The translations under genes and the position numbers were made by a program. Positions 31,000 to 40,630 of a DNA stretch of 64,000 nucleotides are shown piece by piece. Position 1 is the first letter of the stretch. Every line of letters begins with the position of its first letter. This DNA comes from Cellulosimicrobium sp. Marseille-Q4280. Its GTDB lineage: Bacteria > Actinomycetota > Actinomycetes > Actinomycetales > Cellulomonadaceae. Under the pieces are notes generated by a model that was given only the letters and a program-made list of their open reading frames with translations, did no database searches and was not told the DNA's origin. The stretch lies in the NCBI RefSeq assembly GCF_943181405.1, contig NZ_CALPBY010000001.1, positions 310,001 to 374,000 on the forward strand. Direction: 5' to 3'.

Positions 31000-31611
31000 T
31001 CAGAGGCGCAGGCCCAGCGTCATGCCGCCGTCGTCGCCGGAGAGCTCCGTGAAGCCGAGGTGCCGGTAGAACCCCACGGCGCCGACGTTCGCGTGCGCCA
31101 CGCCCAGGTGGACCCCCGGCACGCCGTCGGCGCGCAGCGCGTCGAACAGGGTCCCGAGCAGTCGCCGACCGTTGCCGCCCCCCTGCGCAGCGGGCAGGAG
31201 GTCGACGTGCAGGTGCGCGGGGAACTCGTCGACCACGCCGGGTTCCGGGCGGTGCGGCGTGTGGATCTGCTGCACGAGCGCCTCGTCCGGCGAGCCGTCG
31301 GGGAACGAGCCCAGCGGGTACCGCTCGCGCAGCGGCGGCCACCAGTCGCGCTCGCACGCGGCGTCGAACGCGACGGTGTCCCGCGCGCCGACGACATAGC
31401 CGACGGCGTCGCCGCCGTCGTCGAGGACGAACGCGAGACGCGGCTCGAGCGCGAGGTACGCCCCGAGGTAGACCTCGCCCAGCAGACGCGGGTCGGCGTA
31501 GAGATCGCTCGCGTCGTTGCCCGACGCGCCGGTGCGCAGGCAGATGTCGTAGAGGCGGTCGACCTCCGCGGGGTCGTCGACGCGCGCGGGACGGAGGGGC
31601 AGGGGGTTCAT
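31000..31611 (-). CDS. GNAT family N-acetyltransferase
   Basis: A 203-residue acetyltransferase. The acetyl-CoA-binding motif A is DLLPAAQGGGNGRRLLGTLF (the Q/R-x-x-G-x-G/A loop), preceded by AHLHV and followed by GVHLGVAHANVGAVGFYRHL and GFTEL. It resembles the group near O-GlcNAcase-type GNAT domains that act on small amines or sugars. The ATG at 31611 lacks a clear ribosome binding site. Cytosolic; substrate unknown. Confidence 0.82.
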   Translation of the reverse strand: MNPLPLRPARVDDPAEVDRLYDICLRTGASGNDASDLYADPRLLGEVYLGAYLALEPRLAFVLDDGGDAVGYVVGARDTVAFDAACERDWWPPLRERYPLGSFPDGSPDEALVQQIHTPHRPEPGVVDEFPAHLHVDLLPAAQGGGNGRRLLGTLFDALRADGVPGVHLGVAHANVGAVGFYRHLGFTELSGDDGGMTLGLRL

Positions 31612-31658
31612 GAGGCAGCCGTTCGGGTGTCGCAGGGGTTCCGCCAGGCGGCGGACCG

Positions 31659-32309
31659 TCAGCCCTCCGCGGGCGGGACGGGCAGCGGGCGCGGCGTGAT
31701 CTGGTCGGCCGGCACGCAGCCCTCCGGGTTCTCCAGCGGGACGTCCGCGGCGATCCCGATGAGCTCGAGGTCCACGAGGTCCTCGAAGTCGGCGCCGACG
31801 TACAGCGTCACGCTGGCGTCCTGGCGGGTGTCGAGCACGTACCCGGGCTCGGGGTAGTGGGCACCGAGCGTGTAGGCGGGGGCGATGCCTCCGGCCCCGA
31901 AGTGGATCTGCGTCCTCGCGAGGGCGTCGGGCTCGCCGTCACCGTCCAGGTCCTCGGCGTTCCCCGTGCCGACGACGGTGAACCCGCGCTCCGTGAGCAC
32001 GTCCTGGTTGATGCCCGCGAGGGGCTCGTCCCGGCCCGACGCGTTGACGATCGTGACGTGCACGTCGCCCGACGCCGCCGGGAGGGCGCCCTCAGGGAGG
32101 CAGGGCACGTCGACGTCCGCGAGGGCGTCGACCACCTCCGGCGTGGAGAACGGCCGCGAGAACGGCGCGTCGATCGCGCCCGTGTACACCGCGAGCGCAC
32201 CGAGGCCGGTGACCGCCAGGGCGGCGATGAGCAGCCCGAACACGACGGCCTGGCGCTCGTGGATGCGCCGGCGGCGCACGGAGCGGGCGCGGTCGGGCTC
32301 GGTGGTCAC
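31659..32309 (-). CDS. LytR C-terminal domain membrane protein
   Basis: A 216-residue protein: a basic N-terminus (RRRRIHERQ), one membrane helix (VVFGLLIAALAVTGLGALAVY), and an extracellular LytR_C domain (VHVTIVNASGRDEPLAGINQ, then LTERGFTVVGTG). This domain occurs at the end of LytR-CpsA-Psr wall-polymer ligases and alone in actinobacteria; a cell-envelope role is inferred. The GTG at 32309 is 6 nt after TAGGTT, so leaderless. It follows the VapB-like gene on the same strand, which is its usual neighbour in actinobacteria. Confidence 0.8.
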   Translation of the reverse strand: MTTEPDRARSVRRRRIHERQAVVFGLLIAALAVTGLGALAVYTGAIDAPFSRPFSTPEVVDALADVDVPCLPEGALPAASGDVHVTIVNASGRDEPLAGINQDVLTERGFTVVGTGNAEDLDGDGEPDALARTQIHFGAGGIAPAYTLGAHYPEPGYVLDTRQDASVTLYVGADFEDLVDLELIGIAADVPLENPEGCVPADQITPRPLPVPPAEG

Positions 32310-32334
32310 GCCAGAAACCTACCCGACGGCGCGG

Positions 32335-32631
32335 TCATCGGAGCGTCAGGACGCGGGCGTGGAGGATCGCGCGCTGCTGGAGCGCTGCACGGACCGCCCG
32401 GTGCAGCCCGTCCTCGAGATAGAGGACGCCGTCGTACTCGACGACGTGCGCGAAGAGGTCGCCGTAGAACGTCGAGTCCTCGGCGAGCAGCGCGTCGAGG
32501 TCGAGGGTGCGCTTGGTCGTCACGAGCTCGTCGAGACGCACCTGCCGGGGCGGCACGTCCGTCCAGTCCTTGACGCTCACCTTGCCGTGGTCCGGGTAGG
32601 GGCGCCCGTCTCCGACGGCCTTGAAGATCAT
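32335..32631 (-). CDS. Conserved actinobacterial protein, VapB-antitoxin-like
   Basis: A 98-residue protein, MIFKAVGDGRPYPDHGKVSV at the start and LYLEDGLHRAVRAALQQRAI near the end, highly conserved across actinobacteria. Databases often call such proteins VapB-family antitoxins, but no toxin gene lies beside it, so I regard that function as doubtful. The ATG at 32631 is preferred over the one at 32640 because TAGGAT lies exactly 7 nt before it; the upstream ATG falls within that -10 box. Confidence 0.75.
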   Translation of the reverse strand: MIFKAVGDGRPYPDHGKVSVKDWTDVPPRQVRLDELVTTKRTLDLDALLAEDSTFYGDLFAHVVEYDGVLYLEDGLHRAVRAALQQRAILHARVLTLR

Positions 32632-32743
32632 GCGGCACATCCTAGGTGGCCGACGGCGGCCCGCACCCCGCGCTTCCGCGGGCGGTCACGCGGTCGTCAC
32701 GTTCTCCCCACGAAGCGTCCGGCGCCCCGGGCCGGATCCGCCG

Positions 32744-32792
32744 GTCAGGATGTCGTCAGGGACCGGAGACCGGGCGTCAGGGTTCCGTCAGG
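32744..32792 (+). promoter_or_regulatory. Four GTCAGG direct repeats, probable KdpE sites
   Basis: GTCAGG occurs at 32744, 32755, 32776 and 32787: two pairs with an 11-bp period, the pairs 32 bp apart. Such one-turn direct repeats are what OmpR-type dimers bind. TAGAAC at 32821 is the likely -10 box, 28 nt after the last repeat. The KdpE response regulator is encoded in the operon downstream. Confidence 0.65.
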
Positions 32793-32905
32793 ACGGACCC
32801 GAGGCGCGTGCCGGCGGACGTAGAACGGCAGGGAGCGCGGATGTCGCGCTCCGGCCGCCGCGCTGAGCGCGACCGGCCGCCCGTCGTCGCGAAGGCGTCC
32901 TGCTC

Positions 32906-33001
32906 ATGGCCGACCTGGCCTACCTCCTCCTCACCGTCGCGTTCTTCGCCGCGGTCGCGCTCGTCGCGCGCCGGCACGGATCGTCGGGAGGCACCCGGTG
33001 A
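32906..33001 (+). CDS. 31-residue membrane peptide upstream of kdpF
   Basis: MADLAYLLLTVAFFAAVALV followed by ARRHGSSGGTR: one membrane helix with a basic tail. Its TGA overlaps the ATG of kdpF, so it belongs to the kdp operon. Peptides of this shape precede kdpF in other actinobacteria but are rarely annotated; a stabilising role for the Kdp complex, like that of KdpF, is an inference. No strong ribosome binding site is visible. Confidence 0.65.
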   Translation: MADLAYLLLTVAFFAAVALVARRHGSSGGTR

Positions 33002-33090
33002 TGCTCCTCGACTGGGTCGCGCTCGCCGCGATCGTCGGCACGCTCGGCTACCTCTTCGTCGCGCTGCTGCGCAGCGACCGGGCACGGTGA
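33001..33090 (+). CDS. kdpF: Kdp potassium ATPase subunit KdpF
   Basis: A 29-residue single-helix peptide, [20 protein letters not shown] then ALLRSDRAR, with the GYL-ALL-P/R-ERF-like pattern of KdpF, which stabilises the KdpABC complex in the membrane. Too short for most gene callers. It overlaps the preceding peptide's stop and is 7 nt before kdpA. Confidence 0.85.
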   Translation: MLLDWVALAAIVGTLGYLFVALLRSDRAR

Positions 33091-33097
33091 GCGCGCC

Positions 33098-34828
33098 GTG
33101 CCCACGGACGTGACCACCGCACTGGACAGCGCACTGAGCACGGCGGCGAGCACCGGCACGGACCCCACGGTCGTGTGGGCCGCCGTCGGGCAGGTCGCGC
33201 TGCTCGTCGTCGCGCTCGCCGCCGTGCACGCCCCGCTCGGCGCGTACATGGCCCGCGTCTACACGTCGCCGCGCCACCTCCGGCTCGAGCGGGCGGGCTA
33301 CCGCGCCGCGCGCGTCGACCCCGACGCCGAGCAGACCTGGAGCACCTACCTCTTCTCCCTGCTGGGCTTCTCCCTCGTCTCCGTGCTCGTGCTCTACGGG
33401 CTCGGACGCCTGCAGGAGCACCTCCCGCTCGACCTCGGGTTCACCGGGCTCGACCCGGCCGGCGCCTGGAACTCCGCCGTCTCGTTCGTGACCAACACGA
33501 ACTGGCAGTGGTACTCCGGAGAGGCGGCCGCCGGGCACCTGCTGCAGATGGCCGGCTTCGCCGTGCAGAACTTCGTCTCCGCGGCGGTCGGGATGTCGGT
33601 GGCGATCGCGCTCGTCCGCGGGTTCGCGCGCTCCGGCACCGACGCCCGCATCGGCAACTTCTGGACCGACCTCACGCGCTCCGTCGTCCGGATCCTCCTG
33701 CCGATCGCGTTCGTCGCGGCCGTGGTCCTCGTCGCGAACGGCGTGATCCAGAACCTGAACCCCCACACCGCCGTCGAGACGCTCGCGGGCGGGACCCAGC
33801 ACGTGCTCGGCGGGCCCGTGGCGTCCCAGGAGGCGATCAAGGAGCTCGGCACCAACGGCGGCGGGTTCTTCAACGCCAACTCCGCCCACCCGCTCGAGAA
33901 CCCCCACCCCTTCACCAACCTCCTGGAGATCTTCCTGCTCCTCGTCATCCCCGTCACGCTGCCCCGCACGTTCGGGCTCATGGTCGGCGACCGCCGCCAG
34001 GGCTGGGCGATCCTCGGCGCCATGGGTGCGCTGTTCACGGTCGCCCTGGCCCTCACGACGTGGGCCGAGCTCGCCGGCCCGGGAGCCGCGCCCGCGGCCG
34101 CAGGTGCGGCCATGGAGGGCAAGGAGACCCGGTTCGGGCTCGCGGCGAGCGCGTTGTTCGCCACCGCCACGACCGGCACCTCGACCGGCGCGGTCAACGC
34201 CATGCACGACTCGCTCACCGCGCCGGGCGGGGGAGTGGTCCTCTTCACCATGCTCCTCGGCGAGATCGCGCCGGGCGGCGTGGGCGCCGGTCTCTACGGG
34301 ATGCTCGTCCTCGCGATCGTCGCCGTGTTCGTCGCCGGGCTCATGGTCGGCCGCACGCCCGAGTACCTCGGCAAGAAGATCGGCCGCCGCGAGATCACGC
34401 TCGTCGCGCTGTACATCCTCACGACGCCCGCCGTCGTCCTCGTCGGCACCGCGCTGTCCGTCGTGCTGCCCGCCGGTCTCGCCGGCCAGCAGGAGACCGG
34501 CCCGCACGGCCTGTCCGAGATCCTCTACGCGTTCGCGTCCGCGGGGAACAACAACGGGTCCGCGTTCGGCGGGCTGACCACCGGCACGCCGTACTACGAG
34601 ACGCTGCTCGGCCTCGCGATGCTCGTCGGCCGCTTCGTGCCCATCGCGCTCGTCCTCGCGCTCGCCGGCCGGCTCGCGAGCCAGAAGGCCGTCCCCGCGT
34701 CGGCCGGAACGCTCCCGACCCACCAGCCGCTGTTCGTCGGCCTGCTCGGCACCGTCGCGCTCGTCGTCGTCGGCCTCACCTTCATCCCCGTCCTGTCCCT
34801 CGGTCCCGTCGTGGAGTCCTTGTCATGA
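33098..34828 (+). CDS. kdpA: Potassium-transporting ATPase subunit KdpA
   Basis: A 576-residue channel-like subunit that binds and moves K+, with about ten membrane helices. The four selectivity-filter regions are recognisable: [49 protein letters not shown] and [14 protein letters not shown]. The N-terminus matches the family after a short extension ([15 protein letters not shown]). It starts with GTG at 33098. Its stop overlaps kdpB (ATGA). Confidence 0.97.
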   Translation: MPTDVTTALDSALSTAASTGTDPTVVWAAVGQVALLVVALAAVHAPLGAYMARVYTSPRHLRLERAGYRAARVDPDAEQTWSTYLFSLLGFSLVSVLVLYGLGRLQEHLPLDLGFTGLDPAGAWNSAVSFVTNTNWQWYSGEAAAGHLLQMAGFAVQNFVSAAVGMSVAIALVRGFARSGTDARIGNFWTDLTRSVVRILLPIAFVAAVVLVANGVIQNLNPHTAVETLAGGTQHVLGGPVASQEAIKELGTNGGGFFNANSAHPLENPHPFTNLLEIFLLLVIPVTLPRTFGLMVGDRRQGWAILGAMGALFTVALALTTWAELAGPGAAPAAAGAAMEGKETRFGLAASALFATATTGTSTGAVNAMHDSLTAPGGGVVLFTMLLGEIAPGGVGAGLYGMLVLAIVAVFVAGLMVGRTPEYLGKKIGRREITLVALYILTTPAVVLVGTALSVVLPAGLAGQQETGPHGLSEILYAFASAGNNNGSAFGGLTTGTPYYETLLGLAMLVGRFVPIALVLALAGRLASQKAVPASAGTLPTHQPLFVGLLGTVALVVVGLTFIPVLSLGPVVESLS

Positions 34829-37170
34829 GCACGTCGTCCTCTTCGTCCGAGCGTCCGGTGGTGGCGTCACCTCCGAGCGCCCGTGGTTCCGTCCCCGACG
34901 GCGGCGGCTCGCCCTCCGGTGGTTCCGTGCCCGACGGCGGTGGGTCGGGTTCTGCAGGTCCCGTGCCCGACGGCCGTCGGTCGCGGCCGGCGCGGGCGCT
35001 CACCGGGGCGCAGGTGCGGGCGGCGCTGCCGGCCGCGGTGCGCAAGCTCGACCCGCGGGTGCTGTACCGGTCGCCCGTGCTGTTCGTCGTCGAGCTCGGG
35101 GCCGTCGCGACGACGGTGCTCGCGGTCGTCGAGCCGACGGCGTTCGCGTGGTGGATCACCGCGTGGCTGTGGGCGACCGTGCTGTTCGCGACGCTCGCCG
35201 AGTCGGTCGCGGAGGCGCGGGGGAAGGCGCAGGCGTCGAGCCTGCGCGCGACCCAGCGCAGCACGACGGCTCGGCGCGTCGTCTCGGCGAGCGCCGCCGG
35301 TCCGGTTACCGACGCGGCCGCCGCAGGACGCCTGCACGCGCTGCCCGCGACCGACGTCGCGTCGTCGGAGCTGCGCGTGGGCGACGTCGTCGTGGTCGAG
35401 GCGGGCGGGACGATCCCTGGCGACGGCGACGTCGTCGAGGGTGTCGCGTCGGTCGACGAGTCCGCCATCACCGGGGAGTCCGCACCCGTGATCCGCGAGT
35501 CGGGCGGTGACCGGTCCGCCGTGACGGGAGGGACCGTCGTGCTCTCCGACCGGATCGTCGTGCGCATCACCGCGCCCGCGGGGCAGACGTTCGTCGACCG
35601 GATGATCGCGCTCGTCGAGGGCAGCGAGCGCCAGCGGACGCCCAACGAGATCGCGCTGAACATCCTCCTGACGTCGCTGACGATCGTGTTCGTGCTCGCG
35701 GTGGCGACGCTCCAGCCGTTCGCCGCGTACTCGGGGGCGAAGCAGTCGATGGTTGTGCTCGTCGCGCTGCTCGTGTGCCTCATCCCGACGACGATCGGCG
35801 CGCTGCTGTCGGCGATCGGCATCGCGGGAATGGACCGTCTCGTGCGGCGCAACGTGCTCGCGATGTCGGGCCGTGCCGTCGAGGCCGCGGGCGACGTCGA
35901 CGTGCTCCTGCTCGACAAGACCGGCACCATCACCCACGGCAACAGGTTCGCGACCGAGGTCCTGCCCGTCGGCGACGTCTCGGTGGACGAGCTCGCGGCG
36001 GCGGCGCGCCTCGCGTCGCTCGCCGACGAGACGCCCGAGGGGCGCAGCATCGTCGACCTCGTGGAGCGCACGTTCCCGGGTGCCGGCCTGCACGACGACG
36101 CGGGCGACCTCGCCCGGACGGGCGACCCCTCGCCGTCGGCCACCGACGACAGGCGCGACGAGCTGGCGGGCGCGACGCTCGTCGCGTTCACCGCGCAGAC
36201 GCGCATGTCCGGGGTGGACCTGCCTGTGGCCCTGCCTGCGAACCTGCCCGGTGCGGGCGGCCCCCGGCGCCTGCGCAAGGGGGCGGGCAGCGCGGTCGAG
36301 CGGTGGGTGCTGTCGACCGGCGGCACGCTCGCCGGCCGCGAGGCCGACGCGCTGGCCGCCCACGTGGACGCCGTGAGCTCGCAGGGCGGCACGCCGCTCG
36401 TCGTCGCGGAGCAGGTGGGCGACGGACCCGCCCGGGTGCTGGGCGTCGTCCGGCTCAAGGACGTCGTCAAGGACGGGCTGCGCGAGCGGTTCGACGAGCT
36501 GCGCGCGATGGGCATCCGCAGCGTCATGGTCACGGGCGACAACGCGGTGACCGCCCGCGCGATCGCCGCCGAGGCGGGCGTCGACGACGTCCTGGCCGAG
36601 GCGACGCCCGAGGACAAGCTCGCGCTCATCCGACGCGAGCAGGAGGGCGGGCGGCTCGTCGCGATGGCCGGCGACGGGACGAACGACGCGCCCGCGCTCG
36701 CGCAGGCAGACGTCGGCGTCGCGATGAACACCGGGACGACCGCCGCCAAGGAGGCGGGGAACATGGTCGACCTCGACTCGAACCCGACGAAGCTCCTCGA
36801 GATCGTCGAGATCGGCAAGCAGCTGCTCATCACGCGCGGTGCGCTGACCACGTTCTCCGTGGCGAACGACGTCGCGAAGTACTTCGCGATCCTGCCCGCC
36901 ATGTTCATGGGCGTGTTCCCCGCGCTCGGCGTGCTCAACGTCATGCGCCTGTCGAGCCCCGAGTCGGCGATCCTCTCCGCGGTGATCTTCAACGCGCTGG
37001 TCATCGTCGCGCTCGTCCCGCTCGCGCTGCGCGGCGTGCGGTACCGCCCGGCGTCCGCGTCGTCGATGCTGCGACGCAACCTGCTGATCTACGGCGTCGG
37101 GGGGCTCGTCGCCCCGTTCGTCGGCATCAAGCTCGTCGACCTGCTGGTCTCCCTCCTCCCGGGCTTCTGA
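34825..37170 (+). CDS. kdpB: Potassium-transporting ATPase ATP-binding subunit KdpB
   Basis: A 781-residue P-type ATPase, about 80 longer than usual. The phosphorylated aspartate is Asp364 in [19 protein letters not shown] ([12 protein letters not shown]), the ATP-binding [11 protein letters not shown], the [10 protein letters not shown] and the [12 protein letters not shown] motifs are intact. The extra length is a low-complexity N-terminal tail of about 65 residues with three SVPDGGGS-like repeats, and an insert in the N-domain ([20 protein letters not shown]). The tail would lie in the cytosol. Start ATG overlaps the kdpA stop. Confidence 0.96.
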   Translation: MSTSSSSSERPVVASPPSARGSVPDGGGSPSGGSVPDGGGSGSAGPVPDGRRSRPARALTGAQVRAALPAAVRKLDPRVLYRSPVLFVVELGAVATTVLAVVEPTAFAWWITAWLWATVLFATLAESVAEARGKAQASSLRATQRSTTARRVVSASAAGPVTDAAAAGRLHALPATDVASSELRVGDVVVVEAGGTIPGDGDVVEGVASVDESAITGESAPVIRESGGDRSAVTGGTVVLSDRIVVRITAPAGQTFVDRMIALVEGSERQRTPNEIALNILLTSLTIVFVLAVATLQPFAAYSGAKQSMVVLVALLVCLIPTTIGALLSAIGIAGMDRLVRRNVLAMSGRAVEAAGDVDVLLLDKTGTITHGNRFATEVLPVGDVSVDELAAAARLASLADETPEGRSIVDLVERTFPGAGLHDDAGDLARTGDPSPSATDDRRDELAGATLVAFTAQTRMSGVDLPVALPANLPGAGGPRRLRKGAGSAVERWVLSTGGTLAGREADALAAHVDAVSSQGGTPLVVAEQVGDGPARVLGVVRLKDVVKDGLRERFDELRAMGIRSVMVTGDNAVTARAIAAEAGVDDVLAEATPEDKLALIRREQEGGRLVAMAGDGTNDAPALAQADVGVAMNTGTTAAKEAGNMVDLDSNPTKLLEIVEIGKQLLITRGALTTFSVANDVAKYFAILPAMFMGVFPALGVLNVMRLSSPESAILSAVIFNALVIVALVPLALRGVRYRPASASSMLRRNLLIYGVGGLVAPFVGIKLVDLLVSLLPGF

Positions 37171-37255
37171 CCGCGCCACGCGGCCGGTTCGGCCGTCGCT
37201 ACGGCCGGCACTCCCCACCACCCACCACCCACGACACGAGATCGAAGGACTCCTC

Positions 37256-37984
37256 ATGCCCAGCACCTCGCCCACCCGTCCCGACGGCGGTCCCGCGGGA
37301 ACGCCCCGCGCGTCGGTCGGCGGCGGCGTCGTCTCGCTCACCCGGCAGTCGTTCGCCGGGCTGCGCGTCCTCCTCCTCATGACCCTGCTGCTCGGCGGTC
37401 TCTACCCGCTCGCGGTGCTGGCCGTCGGCCAGCTCGGGTTCGGCTGGCAGGCAAACGGCTCGCTCGTGCGCGCCGACGGGTCGCGCGCGACCGCCGTCGA
37501 CGACGCGGGTCCCGACGGCGCGCCGGTCGTCGGGTCGGCCCTCGTCGGCCAGGACTTCGGCGTGCCGGGCGCCGACCCGCAGTGGTTCCACGGACGTCCC
37601 TCGGCGGCGGGCGACGGGTACGACACCCTCGCGTCAGGCGGCTCGAACCTGGGGCCGAACAACCCCGACCTCGTCGCCGCGATCGAGGAGCGGCGGGCCG
37701 CGGTCGCCGCGGAGGACGGCGTCGACCCGGCCGTCGTCCCCCCGGACGCGCTCACGGCGTCGGCCTCGGGGCTCGACCCGCACGTCTCCCCGGCGTACGC
37801 CGAGCAGCAGGTCGAGCGTGTCGCGACGGCGCGCGGTCTGGACGTGGCGGAGGTCCGCGAGCTCGTCGAGGCCGAGGCGGCCGGGCGCGTGCTCGGCGTT
37901 GTCGGCGACCCTCGCGTGAACGTCCTGTCGCTCAACCTCGCGCTCGACCGGCTCGACGCGTCGGGCGCCGCGGGGACCCCGTGA
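37256..37984 (+). CDS. kdpC: Potassium-transporting ATPase subunit KdpC
   Basis: A 242-residue single-span subunit. One helix (RVLLLMTLLLGGLYPLAVLA) near the start, the GxxGQ-like VGSALVGQDF, WFHGRPSAAGDGYDTLASGG, SNLGPNNPDL and DALTASASGLDPHVSPAYAE motifs are those of KdpC, which raises the ATP affinity of KdpB. It is longer than the roughly 190 of E. coli owing to a 28-residue Pro/Thr/Gly N-terminus and to inserts. 85 nt after kdpB; a good leader GAAGGA precedes the ATG. Confidence 0.95.
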   Translation: MPSTSPTRPDGGPAGTPRASVGGGVVSLTRQSFAGLRVLLLMTLLLGGLYPLAVLAVGQLGFGWQANGSLVRADGSRATAVDDAGPDGAPVVGSALVGQDFGVPGADPQWFHGRPSAAGDGYDTLASGGSNLGPNNPDLVAAIEERRAAVAAEDGVDPAVVPPDALTASASGLDPHVSPAYAEQQVERVATARGLDVAEVRELVEAEAAGRVLGVVGDPRVNVLSLNLALDRLDASGAAGTP

Positions 37985-38020
37985 CTCCCGCACCCGTCCG
38001 GGTCGTGGTGGACTGCACGC

Positions 38021-40630
38021 ATGGACGCTGAGCAGCCGCGCCGAGGTCGTCTCTCGGTCTACCTCGGCGCGGCGCCGGGCGTCGGCAAGACCTTCGCGAT
38101 GCTCGACGAGGCCCACCGCCGCCGTGCCCGCGGCACGAACGTCGTGGTGGGCCTCGTCGAGACCCACGGACGCGACGCGACCGCCGCCAAGATCGGCGAC
38201 CTCGAGGTCGTGCCGCGCCGCGTCGTCGGGCACCGCGGCGTGGAGCTCACCGAGCTCGACGCCGACGCGGTCCTCCTGCGGCGCCCCGACGTCGTGCTCG
38301 TCGACGAGCTCGCCCACACCAACGCCCCCGGGTCTCGTCACCCCAAGCGGTGGCAGGACGTGCACGACCTGCTCGCCGCGGGGATCGACGTCGTGACGAC
38401 CGTCAACGTCCAGCACCTCGAGTCGCTCACCGAGGACGTCGAGGCGATCACCGGCGTGCGGCAGCGCGAGACCGTGCCCGACCACGTGGTCCGCGAGGCC
38501 GACCAGATCCAGCTCGTCGACCTCTCGCCGCAGGCGCTGCGGCGCCGGCTCGCGCACGGCAACGTGTACCGGGCCGAGCAGATCGACGCGTCGCTGTCGT
38601 CGTACTTCCGCGAGGGCAACCTCACGGCCCTGCGCGAGCTCGCGCTGCTGTGGCTCGCCGACCGCGTCGACGACGCCCTCACGCGCTACCGGGCCGACCA
38701 CGCGATCTCCGGCACGTGGCCCGCGCGCGAGCGGGTCGTCGTCGCCCTCACCGGCGGACCGGAGAGCGCGACGCTGCTGCGCCGCGGCGCCCGGATCGCC
38801 GAGCGCGCCGCCGGTTCGGAGCTGCTCGCCGTCCACGTCCTCGCGACCGACGGGCTGGCCGCGGCGTCCCCTGCGGCGCTCGCGGCCGACCGCGAGCTCG
38901 TCGAGTCCCTCGGCGGGACGTTCCACACGGTCGTGGGGGAGGACGTGCCGTCCGCGGTCGTCGACTTCGCGCGCGGGGTCAACGCGACGATGGTCGTGGT
39001 CGGGGTGTCGCGGCACTCCCGGTGGCGCGAGGCGCTGCTCGGCTCGACGAGCGCCGAGATCGCGCGGCTCGCGGGATCGCTCGACGTGCACCTCGTGACC
39101 CACGAGCGGGCGCGCGCGGGCAGGGTCTCGCGGCGCGCCCTCAGCCCGCTCTCGGCCCGACGGCGCGTGGCCGGCTGGGTGCTCGCCCCGACGGCGCCGG
39201 CGCTGCTCACCGCGCTGTTCGTCGGCACGGGGGAGCTCGTCGGCCTGTCGACACAGGTGCTCGTGTTCCTGGCGCTCACCGTCGGGGTCGCGCTGGTCGG
39301 CGGGATGTGGCCGGCGCTCGCGTGCGCCGTGGTGTCGTTCCTGTGCATCAACTGGTTCTTCACGGCGCCCACCGGTCTGCTCACCGTCGCCGACCCGGAG
39401 AACCTGCTCTCGCTCCTGCTGTTCGTGCTCGTCGCGGTCGCCGTCGCGTCGGTCGTCGACCTGTCGGCGCGGCGGTCCGTCCAGGCGTCGCGCGCCCGGG
39501 CCGAGGCGTCGACGCTCGCGGGGCTGTCCCGCTCGGTGCTGTCGGGGGAGGACACCGCCGACGCCGTCGTCTCCCGCCTCGCCGAGACGTTCGCGCTGCG
39601 CCGGGTCGCGCTGGAGGAGCGCGCGGGCGGGGGCGGTGCGGCGGCCGGGTGGTCGACGATCGCCGAGGCGTCGCGCCCGGTCGACGAGCCGAGGCGCGAC
39701 GTCGCGGGCCGCGCCCGTGCGAGGGGGCGCGACACCCACGGCGACGACGACCGGACGCTCGTCCGGGTCGACGACGACCGCCGCCTCGTGCTCGACGGTC
39801 GCCCCCTGCCGGCCGGGGACCGGCAGGTGCTCGACGCGTTCGGCGCCCAGGCGGGCATCGTCCTGGAGTACCGGCGCCTGCGCGAGCAGGCCGCGCGCGC
39901 CGCGGTGCTCGCCGAGGCGGACGCGACGCGCACGGCCCTGCTCGCGGCGGTGTCGCACGACCTGCGGACGCCGCTCGCCGCGATCCGCACGGCCGTGGAC
40001 GGGCTACGCCTCCCGGACGTCGCGCTCGCGCCCGAGGACGAGGACGCGCTCGTCGAGACCGTCGCGACGGCGACCGGGCGGCTCGAGCAGCTCATCGACA
40101 ACCTGCTCGACCTGTCACGGCTCCAGACGGGCGCCGTCGTGCCGGTCCTGCGAGCCGTGTCGCTCGACGAGGTCGTGCCGTTCGCCGTCGAGCCCGCGGC
40201 CGACCGCGTCGAGCTCGCCGTGCCGGACGACCTGCCCCTGGTGCGCACCGACCCGGGGCTGCTCGAGCGCGTGGTCGCGAACGTCGTCGGGAACGCGGTG
40301 CGCTTCTCGCCCGGCGACGTGCGGGTCACGGCTTCGGTCTCGCGGGACGGCGTCGAGCTGCGCGTCGTCGACCGCGGCCCGGGGCTGGACGACGCCGCGA
40401 AGGAGCGCATGTTCGAGCCGTTCCAGCGGCTCGGGGACACGAGCGGGAGCGGTGTCGGGCTCGGCCTCGCCGTGGCACAGGGCTTCGCGCGGGCCGTGGG
40501 TGCGACGATCCTCCCCGAGGACACCCCGGGCGGCGGCCTGACCATGGTCGTCACGGTCCCGGTGGCGGACCCCGGGCCGCGGACCGCCGACGCGTCCGGG
40601 GCGGCCGACAGGGACGAGGAGGAGCGATGA
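38021..40630 (+). CDS. kdpD: Sensor histidine kinase KdpD
   Basis: An 869-residue sensor. Order: KdpD N-terminal ATP-binding domain with Walker A YLGAAPGVGKTFAMLDEA and the VDELAHTN motif (residues 1-215), a universal stress protein-like domain (about 235-355), four clustered membrane helices (about 385-490), a GAF-like segment, then the HisKA box with phospho-acceptor His646 (VSHDLRTPLAAIRTAV) and an HATPase domain with the NAVRF N-box and GxGLGLA glycine box. It senses K+ limitation/turgor and phosphorylates KdpE. Its stop overlaps kdpE (ATGA). Confidence 0.96.
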   Translation: MDAEQPRRGRLSVYLGAAPGVGKTFAMLDEAHRRRARGTNVVVGLVETHGRDATAAKIGDLEVVPRRVVGHRGVELTELDADAVLLRRPDVVLVDELAHTNAPGSRHPKRWQDVHDLLAAGIDVVTTVNVQHLESLTEDVEAITGVRQRETVPDHVVREADQIQLVDLSPQALRRRLAHGNVYRAEQIDASLSSYFREGNLTALRELALLWLADRVDDALTRYRADHAISGTWPARERVVVALTGGPESATLLRRGARIAERAAGSELLAVHVLATDGLAAASPAALAADRELVESLGGTFHTVVGEDVPSAVVDFARGVNATMVVVGVSRHSRWREALLGSTSAEIARLAGSLDVHLVTHERARAGRVSRRALSPLSARRRVAGWVLAPTAPALLTALFVGTGELVGLSTQVLVFLALTVGVALVGGMWPALACAVVSFLCINWFFTAPTGLLTVADPENLLSLLLFVLVAVAVASVVDLSARRSVQASRARAEASTLAGLSRSVLSGEDTADAVVSRLAETFALRRVALEERAGGGGAAAGWSTIAEASRPVDEPRRDVAGRARARGRDTHGDDDRTLVRVDDDRRLVLDGRPLPAGDRQVLDAFGAQAGIVLEYRRLREQAARAAVLAEADATRTALLAAVSHDLRTPLAAIRTAVDGLRLPDVALAPEDEDALVETVATATGRLEQLIDNLLDLSRLQTGAVVPVLRAVSLDEVVPFAVEPAADRVELAVPDDLPLVRTDPGLLERVVANVVGNAVRFSPGDVRVTASVSRDGVELRVVDRGPGLDDAAKERMFEPFQRLGDTSGSGVGLGLAVAQGFARAVGATILPEDTPGGGLTMVVTVPVADPGPRTADASGAADRDEEER

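Noticed and set aside
32335-32631. Toxin-antitoxin module
   Set aside because: The protein is often labelled VapB-like, but no PIN-domain or other toxin gene is adjacent; the neighbours are a LytR_C protein and the kdp operon.
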